From the NCBI RefSeq assembly GCF_030732225.1, contig NZ_CP132230.1, positions 834,001 through 898,000 of the forward strand: a stretch of 64,000 nucleotides of DNA, read 5' to 3'. This DNA comes from Streptococcus iniae (GTDB taxonomy: Bacteria; Bacillota; Bacilli; Lactobacillales; Streptococcaceae). The notes under the pieces are model-generated. The model made no database searches, was not told where the DNA came from, and saw nothing but the letters and a program-made list of their open reading frames with translations. Both the position numbers and the translations under genes were made by a program. How positions within the stretch are numbered: the stretch's first letter is position 1; each line of letters begins with the position of its first letter. Of the stretch, positions 54,703 to 63,485 are shown piece by piece.

Positions 54703-56652
54703 TTGGCTAAGAAAGAAATAACAATAAACAATTATAACGATGATGCTATTCAGGTCTTAGAGGGTCTGGATGCAGTTCGTAAACGACCAGGCATGTATAT
54801 TGGGTCAACTGATGCGACTGGTCTTCACCATTTAATTTGGGAAATCGTAGATAATGCTGTTGATGAAGCCTTGTCAGGTTTTGGAACTGAAATTAAAGTG
54901 ACAATTAATAAAGATGGGTCAGTAAGTGTTTCAGATAGTGGACGTGGGATGCCAACTGGGATGCACGCTATGGGAATCCCAACGGTACAAGTTATCTTTA
55001 CCGTTCTTCATGCCGGCGGAAAATTTGGCCAAGGTGGTTATAAGACCTCAGGAGGTCTTCACGGTGTTGGTTCATCTGTTGTTAATGCTTTGTCTTCCTG
55101 GCTTGAAGTTGAAATCACACGTGATGGCAATGTTTACCGTCAGCGTTTTGAAAATGGTGGCAAACCAGCTACAACACTTAAAAAGGTGGGAACAGCACCC
55201 AAGTCTAAGACTGGAACACTGGTTTCTTTTATGCCAGATGATACTATTTTTTCAACCACTGATTTTAAATTCAATACAATTGCAGAACGTCTGAAAGAAT
55301 CAGCTTTTCTGTTGAAAGACGTAAAGATGACCCTGTCGGACTTACGTGGTGATGAAGCACTGGTAGAAGAATTTCACTATGAAAACGGTGTTCAGGACTT
55401 TGTTACTTATTTGAACGAAGATAAGGAAACCTTGACGCCAGTTATCTCAATTGCTGGGCAAGATCAAGATTTTCAAGTTGAAGTTGCCTTACAGTATAAT
55501 GATGGTTTTTCTGATAATATTTTATCCTTTGTTAACAATGTTCGTACTAAAGATGGTGGAACTCATGAAACAGGGTTAAAAGCTGCCATTACAAAAGTCA
55601 TGAATGACTATGCACGTAAGACAAACCTCTTAAAAGAAAAAGATAAGAATCTAGAAGGTTCTGACTATCGTGAAGGTTTGGCTGCAGTTTTATCTATTCT
55701 TGTTCCAGAGCAACATTTACAGTTTGAAGGGCAAACCAAAGACAAACTTGGAAGCCCACTGGCTCGTCCGGTAGTTGATAGTATTGTTTCAGAAAAGTTA
55801 ACCTATTTCCTTTTAGAAAATGGAGAGTTAGCTTCAAATCTTATTCGTAAGGCTATTAAAGCGCGTGATGCACGTGAAGCTGCTCGTAAAGCGCGTGATG
55901 AATCTCGTAATGGTAAGAAAAATAAAAAGGATAAAGGCTTATTATCTGGGAAATTAACGCCTGCACAATCTAAAAATCCTAAGAAAAATGAATTATATTT
56001 GGTCGAAGGAGACTCAGCCGGAGGCTCTGCTAAGCAAGGCCGTGACCGTAAGTTTCAGGCTATTTTACCATTGCGTGGTAAGGTTTTAAACACTGAAAAA
56101 GCTAAAATGGCAGATATTCTTAAAAACGAAGAAATTAATACCATGATTCATACCATTGGAGCAGGTGTAGGTGCTGATTTTACCATTGAGGATATTAATT
56201 ATGATAAAGTTATTATCATGACCGATGCAGATACCGATGGTGCACATATTCAAACCTTGCTGTTAACCTTCTTTTACCGTTATATGCGACCACTTGTTGA
56301 AGAAGGACATGTCTATATCGCATTGCCACCTTTTTATAAAATGTCTAAAGGCAAAGGGAAGTCTGAAAAAATTGCTTATGCTTGGACAGATGGTGAATTA
56401 GACGACCTTCGTAAGGAATTTGGTAAAGGAGCAATGTTGCAACGTTACAAAGGACTTGGTGAAATGAATGCAGACCAACTTTGGGAAACAACAATGGATC
56501 CAGAAACAAGAACTTTGATTCGTGTTACAATTGATGACTTAGCGCGTGCAGAACGCCGAGTATCAGTTCTTATGGGAGATAAAGCAGCACCACGCCGCCA
56601 ATGGATTGAAGATAATGTTACCTTTACTTTGGAAGAAAATACAGTATTTTAA
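54703..56652 (+). CDS. parE: DNA topoisomerase IV subunit B
   Basis: A 649-residue ParE, the ATPase subunit of topoisomerase IV. The GHKL ATPase motifs are EIVDNAVDEALSG, DSGRGMPTG and GGLHGVGSSVVNALS; the TOPRIM domain has LVEGDSAGGSAKQGRDR and MTDADTDGAHI. The start is TTG (54703), 6 bases after GGAGG, matching the conserved N-terminus KKEITINNYNDDAI. Unusually, an extra gene separates it from parC. Confidence 0.97.
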   Translation: MAKKEITINNYNDDAIQVLEGLDAVRKRPGMYIGSTDATGLHHLIWEIVDNAVDEALSGFGTEIKVTINKDGSVSVSDSGRGMPTGMHAMGIPTVQVIFTVLHAGGKFGQGGYKTSGGLHGVGSSVVNALSSWLEVEITRDGNVYRQRFENGGKPATTLKKVGTAPKSKTGTLVSFMPDDTIFSTTDFKFNTIAERLKESAFLLKDVKMTLSDLRGDEALVEEFHYENGVQDFVTYLNEDKETLTPVISIAGQDQDFQVEVALQYNDGFSDNILSFVNNVRTKDGGTHETGLKAAITKVMNDYARKTNLLKEKDKNLEGSDYREGLAAVLSILVPEQHLQFEGQTKDKLGSPLARPVVDSIVSEKLTYFLLENGELASNLIRKAIKARDAREAARKARDESRNGKKNKKDKGLLSGKLTPAQSKNPKKNELYLVEGDSAGGSAKQGRDRKFQAILPLRGKVLNTEKAKMADILKNEEINTMIHTIGAGVGADFTIEDINYDKVIIMTDADTDGAHIQTLLLTFFYRYMRPLVEEGHVYIALPPFYKMSKGKGKSEKIAYAWTDGELDDLRKEFGKGAMLQRYKGLGEMNADQLWETTMDPETRTLIRVTIDDLARAERRVSVLMGDKAAPRRQWIEDNVTFTLEENTVF

Positions 56653-56689
56653 GCAAATAGCAGGTAAATTTAAAGTTTAGAAGGAATAT

Positions 56690-57508
56690 ATGAAGTTAGT
56701 TATTTGTAAACAAGATTACAGTATTCAATGGGATGGTGTTTATCAACTTGCATTAACACATTATCCTGATATTAAAAACTGGGAACTGGAGAAAATTGCT
56801 GCTTTTATTGCTTATGAAAAATATTATGGTAGAAATACAGAACTTTTCTGTCAAAATTCTAGAATTATCACTAAAATAAATATTTTTTTAAAGCAATCAG
56901 TCGTAGAATTTCCTTTTAGACCATTATCAAAGATAGTAGCAGGAACCTATGATACTCATGGTCAGTCTGTTTATTGTGATTTTTTAAGTCATACTTGTAC
57001 AATTACTTCAGCAATTGCTATTTTAAAGTCTCAAAAATTATTAGCAGCTACAAAAGTTTTTGATTTATCTTCTGCTGACCTTGTTAAAAGTAGTCGAAAT
57101 GCCGCTAATGATCCATGTGATTATTTTGATTACATCATGTTTGGATGGTCTAATACTAGTTCCGGTTATCGATTAGCTATGGAGAGACATTTAGGCTATT
57201 CTCCAAGTCAAACAGAATTGATGGAACAATTTGTTCCAGGAGTTAGTTTTCATTTTAATTATGATACAATTACAGCAGCAAAAGGATATGTTTTTGATGG
57301 CTACCATCCTGCAAAAATAAAAGATGAGTTTTCTCTAAATTCACTTTTTGCTTGCATTATTCCCAAACATTATCAAGCGCTTTTTGAACCAGTTATTCCT
57401 AATGCATTGAAACATCGGTGTTTTTATTTAGAATATGATAATGACGGTTATGTTAAATGGAGTGAGAAATTTTATCAACATTTGCTTTCTTTACAAGAAA
57501 AGAAGTAA
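56690..57508 (+). CDS. Unrecognised 272-residue protein between parE and parC
   Basis: No family recognised. A soluble, aromatic-rich protein (many Tyr, Phe, His) without signal peptide or membrane helix. Notable stretches are KIAAFIAYEKYYGRNTELFC, DYFDYIMFGWSNTSSGYRLA and VPGVSFHFNYDTITAAKGYV. Cysteines and histidines are scattered, with no clear metal or catalytic motif. AGAAGGA precedes the ATG, 37 bases after parE, so it is probably co-transcribed with it. It appears more AT-rich than parE and parC. It looks like a late insertion into the parE-parC unit. Confidence 0.7.
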   Translation: MKLVICKQDYSIQWDGVYQLALTHYPDIKNWELEKIAAFIAYEKYYGRNTELFCQNSRIITKINIFLKQSVVEFPFRPLSKIVAGTYDTHGQSVYCDFLSHTCTITSAIAILKSQKLLAATKVFDLSSADLVKSSRNAANDPCDYFDYIMFGWSNTSSGYRLAMERHLGYSPSQTELMEQFVPGVSFHFNYDTITAAKGYVFDGYHPAKIKDEFSLNSLFACIIPKHYQALFEPVIPNALKHRCFYLEYDNDGYVKWSEKFYQHLLSLQEKK

Positions 57509-57643
57509 CATGACTTTTTAAAGTATTGATGTCTTTAGATATGCTATTAGAAAACAATAAGAAATTTACCTTGTCCTAAACGCGGTGTTCAATTTGAAAC
57601 TGATTCGAAATCATCTTTTCAATTTATAGAAAGGAACTGAACA
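57509..57643 (+). other. Intergenic region before the parC repeat block
   Basis: 135 bases after the unknown gene. GAAAGGAACTGAAC (57629-57642) matches GAAAGGAACTGAAG at 25867. No clear terminator or promoter is seen in the rest. Confidence 0.5.
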
Positions 57644-57744
57644 AAGGCTAAATTCTCGGGAAAAAGATAGTTTGCTACGGAAATCAGGATTTCCTGCAAG
57701 TTCTTATTTTCAGTCGAATTTTTACCGCCTTTGTATCTTAATTT
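57644..57744 (+). repeat. Hairpin repeat block running to the parC start codon
   Basis: GGCTAAATTCTCGGGAAAAA is followed by the hairpin GGAAAT-CAGG-ATTTCC (57679-57694), then TTCTTATTTTCAGTCGAATT, CGCC and TATC up to the ATG. It aligns along its length with 26010-26109 before deoD; the stem differs by a compensated A-T to G-C change. No Shine-Dalgarno sequence precedes parC. Confidence 0.8.
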
Positions 57745-60204
57745 ATGTCAAATATTCAAAATATGTCCCTTGAGGACATTATGGGAGAACGCTTTGGACG
57801 TTATTCCAAATATATTATTCAAGAAAGGGCTCTTCCGGACATTCGGGATGGCTTGAAACCTGTTCAAAGACGTATTCTTTATTCGATGAATAAGGATGGC
57901 AATACTTTTGAAAAAGGCTACCGTAAATCAGCTAAATCAGTTGGTAACATTATGGGGAATTTCCACCCACATGGAGATTCTTCTATTTATGATGCCATGG
58001 TACGTATGAGCCAGGACTGGAAAAATCGTGAAATCCTTGTTGAAATGCATGGGAACAATGGTTCTATGGATGGAGATCCACCTGCTGCAATGCGTTACAC
58101 AGAAGCACGATTGTCAGAAATTTCAGGCTACTTGCTTCAAGATATTGAAAAATATACGGTTCCATTTGCATGGAACTTTGATGATACTGAAAAAGAACCA
58201 ACGGTCTTACCGGCAGCTTTTCCAAACTTATTGGTTAATGGTGCAACGGGTATCTCTGCTGGGTATGCAACAGATATTCCGCCACACAATTTAGCAGAGG
58301 TGATTGATGCTGTTATCCACATGATTGACCATCCGAAAGCTAGTCTTGATAAATTAATGGAATTTCTACCGGGACCAGATTTCCCAACTGGAGGCATCGT
58401 TCAAGGTGCTGATGAGATTAAAAAAGCTTACGAAACAGGTAAGGGGCGTGTGGTTGTGCGTTCAAGAACAGAAATTGAAAGTTTAAAAGGTGGCAAAGAG
58501 CAAATTATTGTTACTGAAATCCCTTATGAAATCAATAAGTCTGTTCTGGTTAAGAAAATTGATGATGTTCGTGTTAATAATAAAGTTCCTGGTATTGTTG
58601 AGGTTCGTGATGAATCTGACAGAACAGGCTTACGAATTGCAATTGAATTGAAAAAAGATGCCGATAGTCAAACGGTTCTCAATTATTTGTTGAAATATAC
58701 TGATTTGCAAGTGAACTATAATTTCAATATGGTTGCTATTGATCATTTTACCCCTAAGCAAGTTGGACTTCAAAAAATTCTTTCAAGTTATATCAGTCAC
58801 CGTAAAGATATCATTGTAAAACGTTCTGAATTTGACAAACATAAGGCAGAAAAACGGCTGCACATTGTTGAAGGGCTAATTCGTGTTTTATCAATTTTGG
58901 ATGAGGTGATTGCCTTAATCCGAGCATCTGAAAATAAATCAGATGCTAAAGAAAACCTTAAAGTGAGTTATGCCTTTTCTGAGGAACAAGCAGAAGCAAT
59001 TGTTACTTTACAGTTATATCGTTTAACAAATACAGATATTGTCACTTTACAAAAAGAAGAAGATGAGCTTCGCAATCTCATTACGACTTTGTCAGCTATT
59101 ATTGGTGATGAAGCAACTATGTATAATGTTATGAAACGTGAACTGCGTGAGGTTAAAAAGAAATTTGCTAATCCGCGTCGTTCACAGTTAGAAAAAGAAG
59201 CACAAACCATTGAAATTGATACTGCAAGTCTAATTGTTGAAGAAGAAACATTTGTCAGTGTTACAAAAGGTGGGTATATTAAACGGACAAGCCCAAGGTC
59301 ATATAACGCTTCCACGCATGATGAAATCGGTAAACGTGATGATGATCATTTGATATTTGTTTCTCAAGCCAAGACTACCCAACATCTCTTGCTTTATACT
59401 GATTTAGGGAATGTCATTTATCGTCCTGTACATGAATTAGTTGATATTCGTTGGAAAGAAATTGGAGAGCATTTGTCTCAAAATATCAGTAATTTTGCAA
59501 CTGATGAAGCAGTCATTTATGCTGAATTGGTCGACCAATTTGATAAAGGCTCTTACATTTCGGTCACTAAATATGGTCAAATTAAGCGCTTTGATCGTTC
59601 TGATATTAGCCCATGGCGAACTTATAAATCTAAGTCAATGAAGTATGCTAAGTTGAAGAATGATCAAGATAAGGTCATTGGCTTACAACCTGTTTTCTTT
59701 GAAGACATCATGCTGGTTTCTCATAACGGCTATGCTTTACGTTTCTCAAGTGAAGAAGTGCCTCAACAAGGGCTCAAAACATCAGGTGTAAAAGCCATGA
59801 ATCTTAAAAAAGACGACTTCATTGTGTCAGCCTTCTTAGTGACCGAGCCATCTTTCTTTATTTTGACGCAAAGAGGCAGTTTAAAACGTGTTTCTGCAAC
59901 AGAGATTCCAGCGACAAGTCGTGCTAACCGTGGCTTGCAAGTGCTCCGTGAACTAAAAAATAAACCTCACAGAGTTTTCCTTGCAGGAAATGTTATTGGA
60001 AAAGGCCTTGGTCAGGATATTGATTTATTCTCTGACATAGATGAAAAAACAGCAGATAGTCAACTTCTTGAAGTAATGAGTAAAACAGGAGAAAGCAAAG
60101 AAATAAATCTTGCCCAATTAAACTTGTCTGAGCGTACAAGTAACGGCTCGTTTATCTCTGAAACTATTTCAGATCAAGAAGTTTTAGCAGCAAGAATACA
60201 TTAA
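57745..60204 (+). CDS. parC: DNA topoisomerase IV subunit A
   Basis: An 819-residue ParC, same length as in S. pyogenes. The breakage-reunion tyrosine is Y118 in AAMRYTEARLS. The quinolone-resistance region GDSSIYDAM has S79 and D83, the wild-type residues. The C-terminal DNA-wrapping domain contains repeated GYIKRTSPRS, GQIKRFDRSD and GSLKRVSATE blades. The ATG is the conserved start (MSNIQNMSLEDIMGERFG). No ribosome binding site is visible; a repeated hairpin element directly abuts the start. Confidence 0.97.
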   Translation: MSNIQNMSLEDIMGERFGRYSKYIIQERALPDIRDGLKPVQRRILYSMNKDGNTFEKGYRKSAKSVGNIMGNFHPHGDSSIYDAMVRMSQDWKNREILVEMHGNNGSMDGDPPAAMRYTEARLSEISGYLLQDIEKYTVPFAWNFDDTEKEPTVLPAAFPNLLVNGATGISAGYATDIPPHNLAEVIDAVIHMIDHPKASLDKLMEFLPGPDFPTGGIVQGADEIKKAYETGKGRVVVRSRTEIESLKGGKEQIIVTEIPYEINKSVLVKKIDDVRVNNKVPGIVEVRDESDRTGLRIAIELKKDADSQTVLNYLLKYTDLQVNYNFNMVAIDHFTPKQVGLQKILSSYISHRKDIIVKRSEFDKHKAEKRLHIVEGLIRVLSILDEVIALIRASENKSDAKENLKVSYAFSEEQAEAIVTLQLYRLTNTDIVTLQKEEDELRNLITTLSAIIGDEATMYNVMKRELREVKKKFANPRRSQLEKEAQTIEIDTASLIVEEETFVSVTKGGYIKRTSPRSYNASTHDEIGKRDDDHLIFVSQAKTTQHLLLYTDLGNVIYRPVHELVDIRWKEIGEHLSQNISNFATDEAVIYAELVDQFDKGSYISVTKYGQIKRFDRSDISPWRTYKSKSMKYAKLKNDQDKVIGLQPVFFEDIMLVSHNGYALRFSSEEVPQQGLKTSGVKAMNLKKDDFIVSAFLVTEPSFFILTQRGSLKRVSATEIPATSRANRGLQVLRELKNKPHRVFLAGNVIGKGLGQDIDLFSDIDEKTADSQLLEVMSKTGESKEINLAQLNLSERTSNGSFISETISDQEVLAARIH

Positions 60205-60228
60205 AAGAGCTTAGCTCTTTTAATTTTG
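60203..60228 (+). terminator. parC terminator
   Basis: AAAAGAGC pairs with GCTCTTTT around TTA, then TAATTTT. Confidence 0.8.
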
Positions 60229-60265
60229 GGAATAATTCAGAAAGTTAAAAAAATTCCAAAAAAAC

Positions 60266-60293
60266 TTGAAAAAAATCAAATTTGGGGTACAAT
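60266..60293 (+). promoter_or_regulatory. Branched-chain aminotransferase promoter
   Basis: TTGAAA (60266-60271), 16-bp spacer, TACAAT (60288-60293). ATAATTCAGAAAGTT (60232-60246) is a weak CodY-box match with four mismatches, upstream of the -35. Confidence 0.6.
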
Positions 60294-60320
60294 AATAAAA
60301 AGTAGAAATGAGGTAGATGA

Positions 60321-61343
60321 ATGACAGTTACTTTAGATTGGGATAATTTAGGTTTTGAATATCATAAATTACCATTTCGTTATGTTTCACATTACAAAAA
60401 TGGTTCTTGGGATGAAGGAAGTTTGAGTGAAGATTCTGTCCTTCATATCTCAGAGAGTTCCCCAGCACTTCATTACGGGCAACAAGCTTTTGAAGGATTA
60501 AAAGCTTACCGGACAAAAGATGGGTCGATTCAACTTTTTCGTCCAGACCGTAATGCAGAACGTTTACAAGATACGGCTGACCGATTGTTAATGCCACGTG
60601 TATCAACAGAGCAGTTTGTTGATGCCGTTAAACAAGTCGTTAAGGCTAACCAAGACTATGTACCTCCTTATGGTACAGGAGCAACACTCTATCTTCGCCC
60701 CTTACTCATTGGTGTTGGTGACATTATCGGCGTTAAACCTGCTGATGAATACATTTTTACTATTTTTGCAATGCCAGTTGGTTCTTATTTTAAAGGTGGT
60801 TTAACACCAACCAACTTTATTGTTTCAGAAGATTTTGACCGAGCAGCCCCTTATGGTACAGGAGCAGCAAAAGTTGGTGGAAACTATGCTGGCTCTTTAT
60901 TACCAGGGAAACAAGCTAAAAGTGCGGGTTACTCAGATGTTATTTATCTGGATCCAGCAACTCATACTAAAATTGAGGAGGTTGGTGCTGCAAATTTCTT
61001 TGGAATTACGGCAAACAATGAATTTATCACTCCACTCAGTCCATCAATTCTACCATCAATTACTAAGTATTCACTTCTAGAACTTGCTGAGAAGAGACTT
61101 GGAATGACCGTTATCGAAGGGGATGTTCCAGTTGCAGAATTAGATAAATTTGTCGAAGCGGGAGCATGTGGAACAGCAGCAGTTATCTCACCAATAGGTG
61201 CAATTGATTATAAAAATCAGAAACATGTCTTTTACAGTGAAACGGAAGTAGGACCTGTAACACGTCGTCTTTATGATGAGTTAGTTGGCATTCAATTTGG
61301 TGACATCCAAGCTCCAGAAGGTTGGATTGTTAAAGTTGATTAA
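60321..61343 (+). CDS. ilvE: Branched-chain amino acid aminotransferase
   Basis: A 340-residue class IV PLP aminotransferase for Leu, Ile and Val. The PLP lysine is K184 in GTGAAKVGGNYAGS, and the signature EEVGAANFFGI follows. It starts MTVTLDWDNLGFEYHKLPFRYVSHYKNG. GAGGTAG precedes the ATG. Own promoter and terminator. In other streptococci the gene is under CodY; only a weak box is seen here. Confidence 0.96.
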   Translation: MTVTLDWDNLGFEYHKLPFRYVSHYKNGSWDEGSLSEDSVLHISESSPALHYGQQAFEGLKAYRTKDGSIQLFRPDRNAERLQDTADRLLMPRVSTEQFVDAVKQVVKANQDYVPPYGTGATLYLRPLLIGVGDIIGVKPADEYIFTIFAMPVGSYFKGGLTPTNFIVSEDFDRAAPYGTGAAKVGGNYAGSLLPGKQAKSAGYSDVIYLDPATHTKIEEVGAANFFGITANNEFITPLSPSILPSITKYSLLELAEKRLGMTVIEGDVPVAELDKFVEAGACGTAAVISPIGAIDYKNQKHVFYSETEVGPVTRRLYDELVGIQFGDIQAPEGWIVKVD

Positions 61344-61378
61344 AATCAAAGCTTGCTCTTGCAAGCTTTTTTGATTTT
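61343..61378 (+). terminator. ilvE terminator
   Basis: AAAGCTTGC pairs with GCAAGCTTT around TCTT, with outer AATCAAA/TTTGATT pairing and a T6 run. Confidence 0.9.
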
Positions 61379-61406
61379 GTGTAAAATGGTTAAAGTGAGG
61401 TGAAAG

Positions 61407-61637
61407 ATGAGTAAAAAAGACAAAAAAATTGAGATTCAATTAGTTGACCATCAAGTATCATTAGAAAATAAAATTGTGGACGGTTATCAACTACATATCG
61501 GGAAACGACTTGTGGGTGAGATTGCTGAACTAGATGATAGATTTGTTGTTATCAAAAATGGAAGTGCTGATACTTTCTTTAAAAAATTAGAGCAAGCAGT
61601 TGAAAACATTATTGAAAACTATAATTTGAATCATTAA
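61407..61637 (+). CDS. DUF2969 family protein
   Basis: A 76-residue conserved small protein of lactic acid bacteria and streptococci (MSKKDKKIEIQL, KRLVGEIAELDDRFVVIKNG, DTFFKKLEQAVENIIENYNL). No function is established. GTGAGGTG precedes the ATG. It sits between ilvE and the tRNA pair, with no obvious operon partner. Confidence 0.85.
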   Translation: MSKKDKKIEIQLVDHQVSLENKIVDGYQLHIGKRLVGEIAELDDRFVVIKNGSADTFFKKLEQAVENIIENYNLNH

Positions 61638-61652
61638 AATTAGGTAAAATAC

Positions 61653-61681
61653 TTGCGTACACACGAAAACTATGATAGAAT
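61653..61681 (+). promoter_or_regulatory. tRNA-Tyr/tRNA-Gln promoter
   Basis: TTGCGT (61653-61658), 17-bp spacer, TAGAAT (61676-61681) with TGA directly before it. Confidence 0.7.
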
Positions 61682-61696
61682 AGTTTTTGTTGCTAT

Positions 61697-61777
61697 GGAA
61701 AGATAGCGAAGAGGCTAAACGCGGCGGACTGTAAATCCGCTCCTTCGGGTTCGGGGGTTCGAATCCCTCTCTTTCCA
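61697..61777 (+). tRNA. tRNA-Tyr (GTA)
   Basis: 81 nt with acceptor stem GGAAAGA/TCTTTCC and discriminator A. The anticodon is GTA at 61731-61733 in GGACTGTAAATCC. A long variable arm (CTCCTTCGGG) is typical of bacterial tRNA-Tyr, and the T arm is GGGGGTTCGAATCCC. CCA is not encoded. Confidence 0.98.
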
Positions 61778-61779
61778 TA

Positions 61780-61822
61780 ATCAGAACTGCTTGTTCAACT
61801 TCATTGAGCAAGCAGTTCTGAT
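61780..61822 (+). other. 19-bp hairpin between the two tRNA genes
   Basis: ATCAGAACTGCTTGTTCAA (61780-61798), loop CTTCA, and TTGAGCAAGCAGTTCTGAT (61804-61822). Nineteen pairs with a single A-G mismatch or wobble position. No T run follows, so it is not a simple terminator; a processing stem is possible. Confidence 0.8.
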
Positions 61823-61830
61823 AAACACTT

Positions 61831-61902
61831 TGGGGTATAGCCAAGCGGTAAGGCAAGGGACTTTGACTCCCTCATGCGTTGGTTCGAATCCAGCTACCCC
61901 AG
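61831..61902 (+). tRNA. tRNA-Gln (TTG)
   Basis: 72 nt with acceptor stem TGGGGTA/TACCCCA and discriminator G. The anticodon is TTG at 61863-61865 in GGGACTTTGACTCCC, and the T arm has GGTTCGAATCC. Its U1-A72 first pair is characteristic of tRNA-Gln. CCA is not encoded. Confidence 0.98.
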
Positions 61903-61985
61903 TCAGAGGTATCAGATATTGTCTGAGACCGTCAAAGATAAGAGTTGTTGTCGTTGCGGGTTACCTTGAGAAAATATATTGTTAT

Positions 61986-62011
61986 CAAAAGCTAGCTGAA
62001 GCTAGCTTTTG
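61986..62011 (+). promoter_or_regulatory. Hairpin in the rpsA leader, just before the ribosome binding site
   Basis: CAAAAGCTAGC (61986-61996), loop TGAA, GCTAGCTTTTG (62001-62011): a perfect 11-bp stem ending 2 bases before GGAGG (62014-62018). It could be a translational control element or a weak terminator of the tRNA transcript. Confidence 0.7.
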
Positions 62012-62028
62012 TTGGAGGATTTTTTAGA

Positions 62029-63249
62029 ATGAATGAATTTGAAGATTTGCTAAACAGTGTTAGCGAAGTCAACCCTGGTGATGTTGTCACTGCGGAAGTT
62101 TTAACAGTAGATAACGGTCAAGCAAACGTTGTTATTGATGGTACTGGTGTTGAGGGTGTCTTGACACTTCGTGAATTGACTAACGATCGTGATGCAGACA
62201 TTAACGATTTTGTTAAAGCTGGCGACACAGTTGAAGTACTTGTTCTTCGTCAAGTAGTAGGTAAAGATACTGATACAGTTACTTTCCTAGTGTCTAAAAA
62301 ACGTTTGGAAGCTCGCAAAGCATGGGACAAACTTGTAGGTCGTGAAGGTGAAGTAGTTACTGTTAAAGGAACTCGCGCTGTTAAAGGTGGACTTTCAGTT
62401 GAGTTTGAAGGATTACGTGGATTCATCCCAGCCTCAATGATCGACACTCGTTTTGTTCGCAACACAGAAAAATTTGTTGGTCAAGAGTTTGATGCTAAAA
62501 TCAAAGAAGTTGATGCAGCTGAAAACCGCTTTATCTTATCACGTCGTGAAGTTATCGAAGAAGCAGCTACTGAGGCTCGTCAAGAAGTTTTCTCAAAACT
62601 TTCAGAAGGTTCTGTTGTAACAGGTACTGTTGCTCGTTTAACTAGCTTTGGTGCTTTCATCGACCTTGGTGGTGTTGATGGACTTGTTCACGTGACTGAA
62701 CTTTCACATGAACGTAATGTTTCACCTAAATCAGTTGTTTCTGTAGGTGAAGAAGTTGAAGTTAAAGTACTTTCAATCGATGAAGAAGCAGGTCGTGTTT
62801 CATTGTCACTTAAAGCTACAACACCTGGACCATGGGATGGCGTTGAACAAAAACTTGCTCAAGGCGATGTCGTTGAAGGTAAAGTTAAACGTTTGACTGA
62901 CTTCGGTGCTTTTGTTGAAGTATTACCTGGAATTGATGGACTTGTTCACATTTCACAAATTTCTCACAAACGTGTTGAAAATCCAAAAGATGTACTTTCT
63001 GTAGGTCAAGATGTAACTGTTAAAGTTCTTGAAGTAAATGCTGCTGATGAGCGTGTATCACTTTCAATTAAAGCTTTAGAGGAGCGTCCAGCACAATCTG
63101 AAGATAACAACGCTAACAACAGCAACAAAGACGAAAATCGTCAATCGCGTCCACGTCGTCCAAAACGTGAAGTTAAACGTGATTACGAATTACCAGAAAC
63201 TCAAACTGGTTTCTCAATGGCTGACTTGTTCGGTGATATTGAATTGTAA
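62029..63249 (+). CDS. rpsA: 30S ribosomal protein S1
   Basis: A 406-residue S1 with four S1 (OB-fold) domains: ~17-85 ([20 protein letters not shown]), ~103-170 ([19 protein letters not shown]), ~192-260 ([20 protein letters not shown]) and ~277-347 ([20 protein letters not shown]). A basic, Asn/Arg-rich tail follows. Four domains is the usual number in Firmicutes versus six in E. coli. It binds mRNA or RNA around the ribosome. GGAGG lies 10 bases before the ATG. Codon use is strongly biased, as in highly expressed genes. Confidence 0.96.
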   Translation: MNEFEDLLNSVSEVNPGDVVTAEVLTVDNGQANVVIDGTGVEGVLTLRELTNDRDADINDFVKAGDTVEVLVLRQVVGKDTDTVTFLVSKKRLEARKAWDKLVGREGEVVTVKGTRAVKGGLSVEFEGLRGFIPASMIDTRFVRNTEKFVGQEFDAKIKEVDAAENRFILSRREVIEEAATEARQEVFSKLSEGSVVTGTVARLTSFGAFIDLGGVDGLVHVTELSHERNVSPKSVVSVGEEVEVKVLSIDEEAGRVSLSLKATTPGPWDGVEQKLAQGDVVEGKVKRLTDFGAFVEVLPGIDGLVHISQISHKRVENPKDVLSVGQDVTVKVLEVNAADERVSLSIKALEERPAQSEDNNANNSNKDENRQSRPRRPKREVKRDYELPETQTGFSMADLFGDIEL

Positions 63250-63256
63250 TAAATCC

Positions 63257-63287
63257 AAAAAACTGGAAGATTTTCTTCTGGTTTTTT
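63257..63287 (+). terminator. rpsA terminator
   Basis: AACTGGAAGA pairs with TCTTCTGGTT (two G-T pairs), followed by T7. Confidence 0.85.
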
Positions 63288-63485
63288 TATTGCTAAAATG
63301 GTAAATCTAAGCTCACCAATTTCTTAAAATGTTTGAGATGATTTGCAATTATGAATCTCCTCAGTAAGTGTTTCCTCTTTTTCTAATATGCTGCTTGTTT
63401 TAGGAATTGTTTTTTATGATCGTGATCCTATACTATTCGTGCATTTTAGAATGTTTGTTTAGAAGTGCTAAATTTCAAGTCCAAG
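63288..63485. other. Intergenic stretch between rpsA and the IS30-type element
   Basis: No gene seen. TGCTAAATTTCAAGTCCAAG near 63466-63485 is probably the terminal inverted repeat of the IS30-type element; the rest shows no clear feature. Confidence 0.4.

Noticed and set aside
60232..60246. CodY box at ilvE
   Set aside because: Four mismatches to the 15-bp consensus; kept only as a weak note.
61587..61856. Minus-strand frame containing MEREGFEPPNPKE
   Set aside because: It is the antisense of tRNA-Tyr, a well-known spurious protein sequence.
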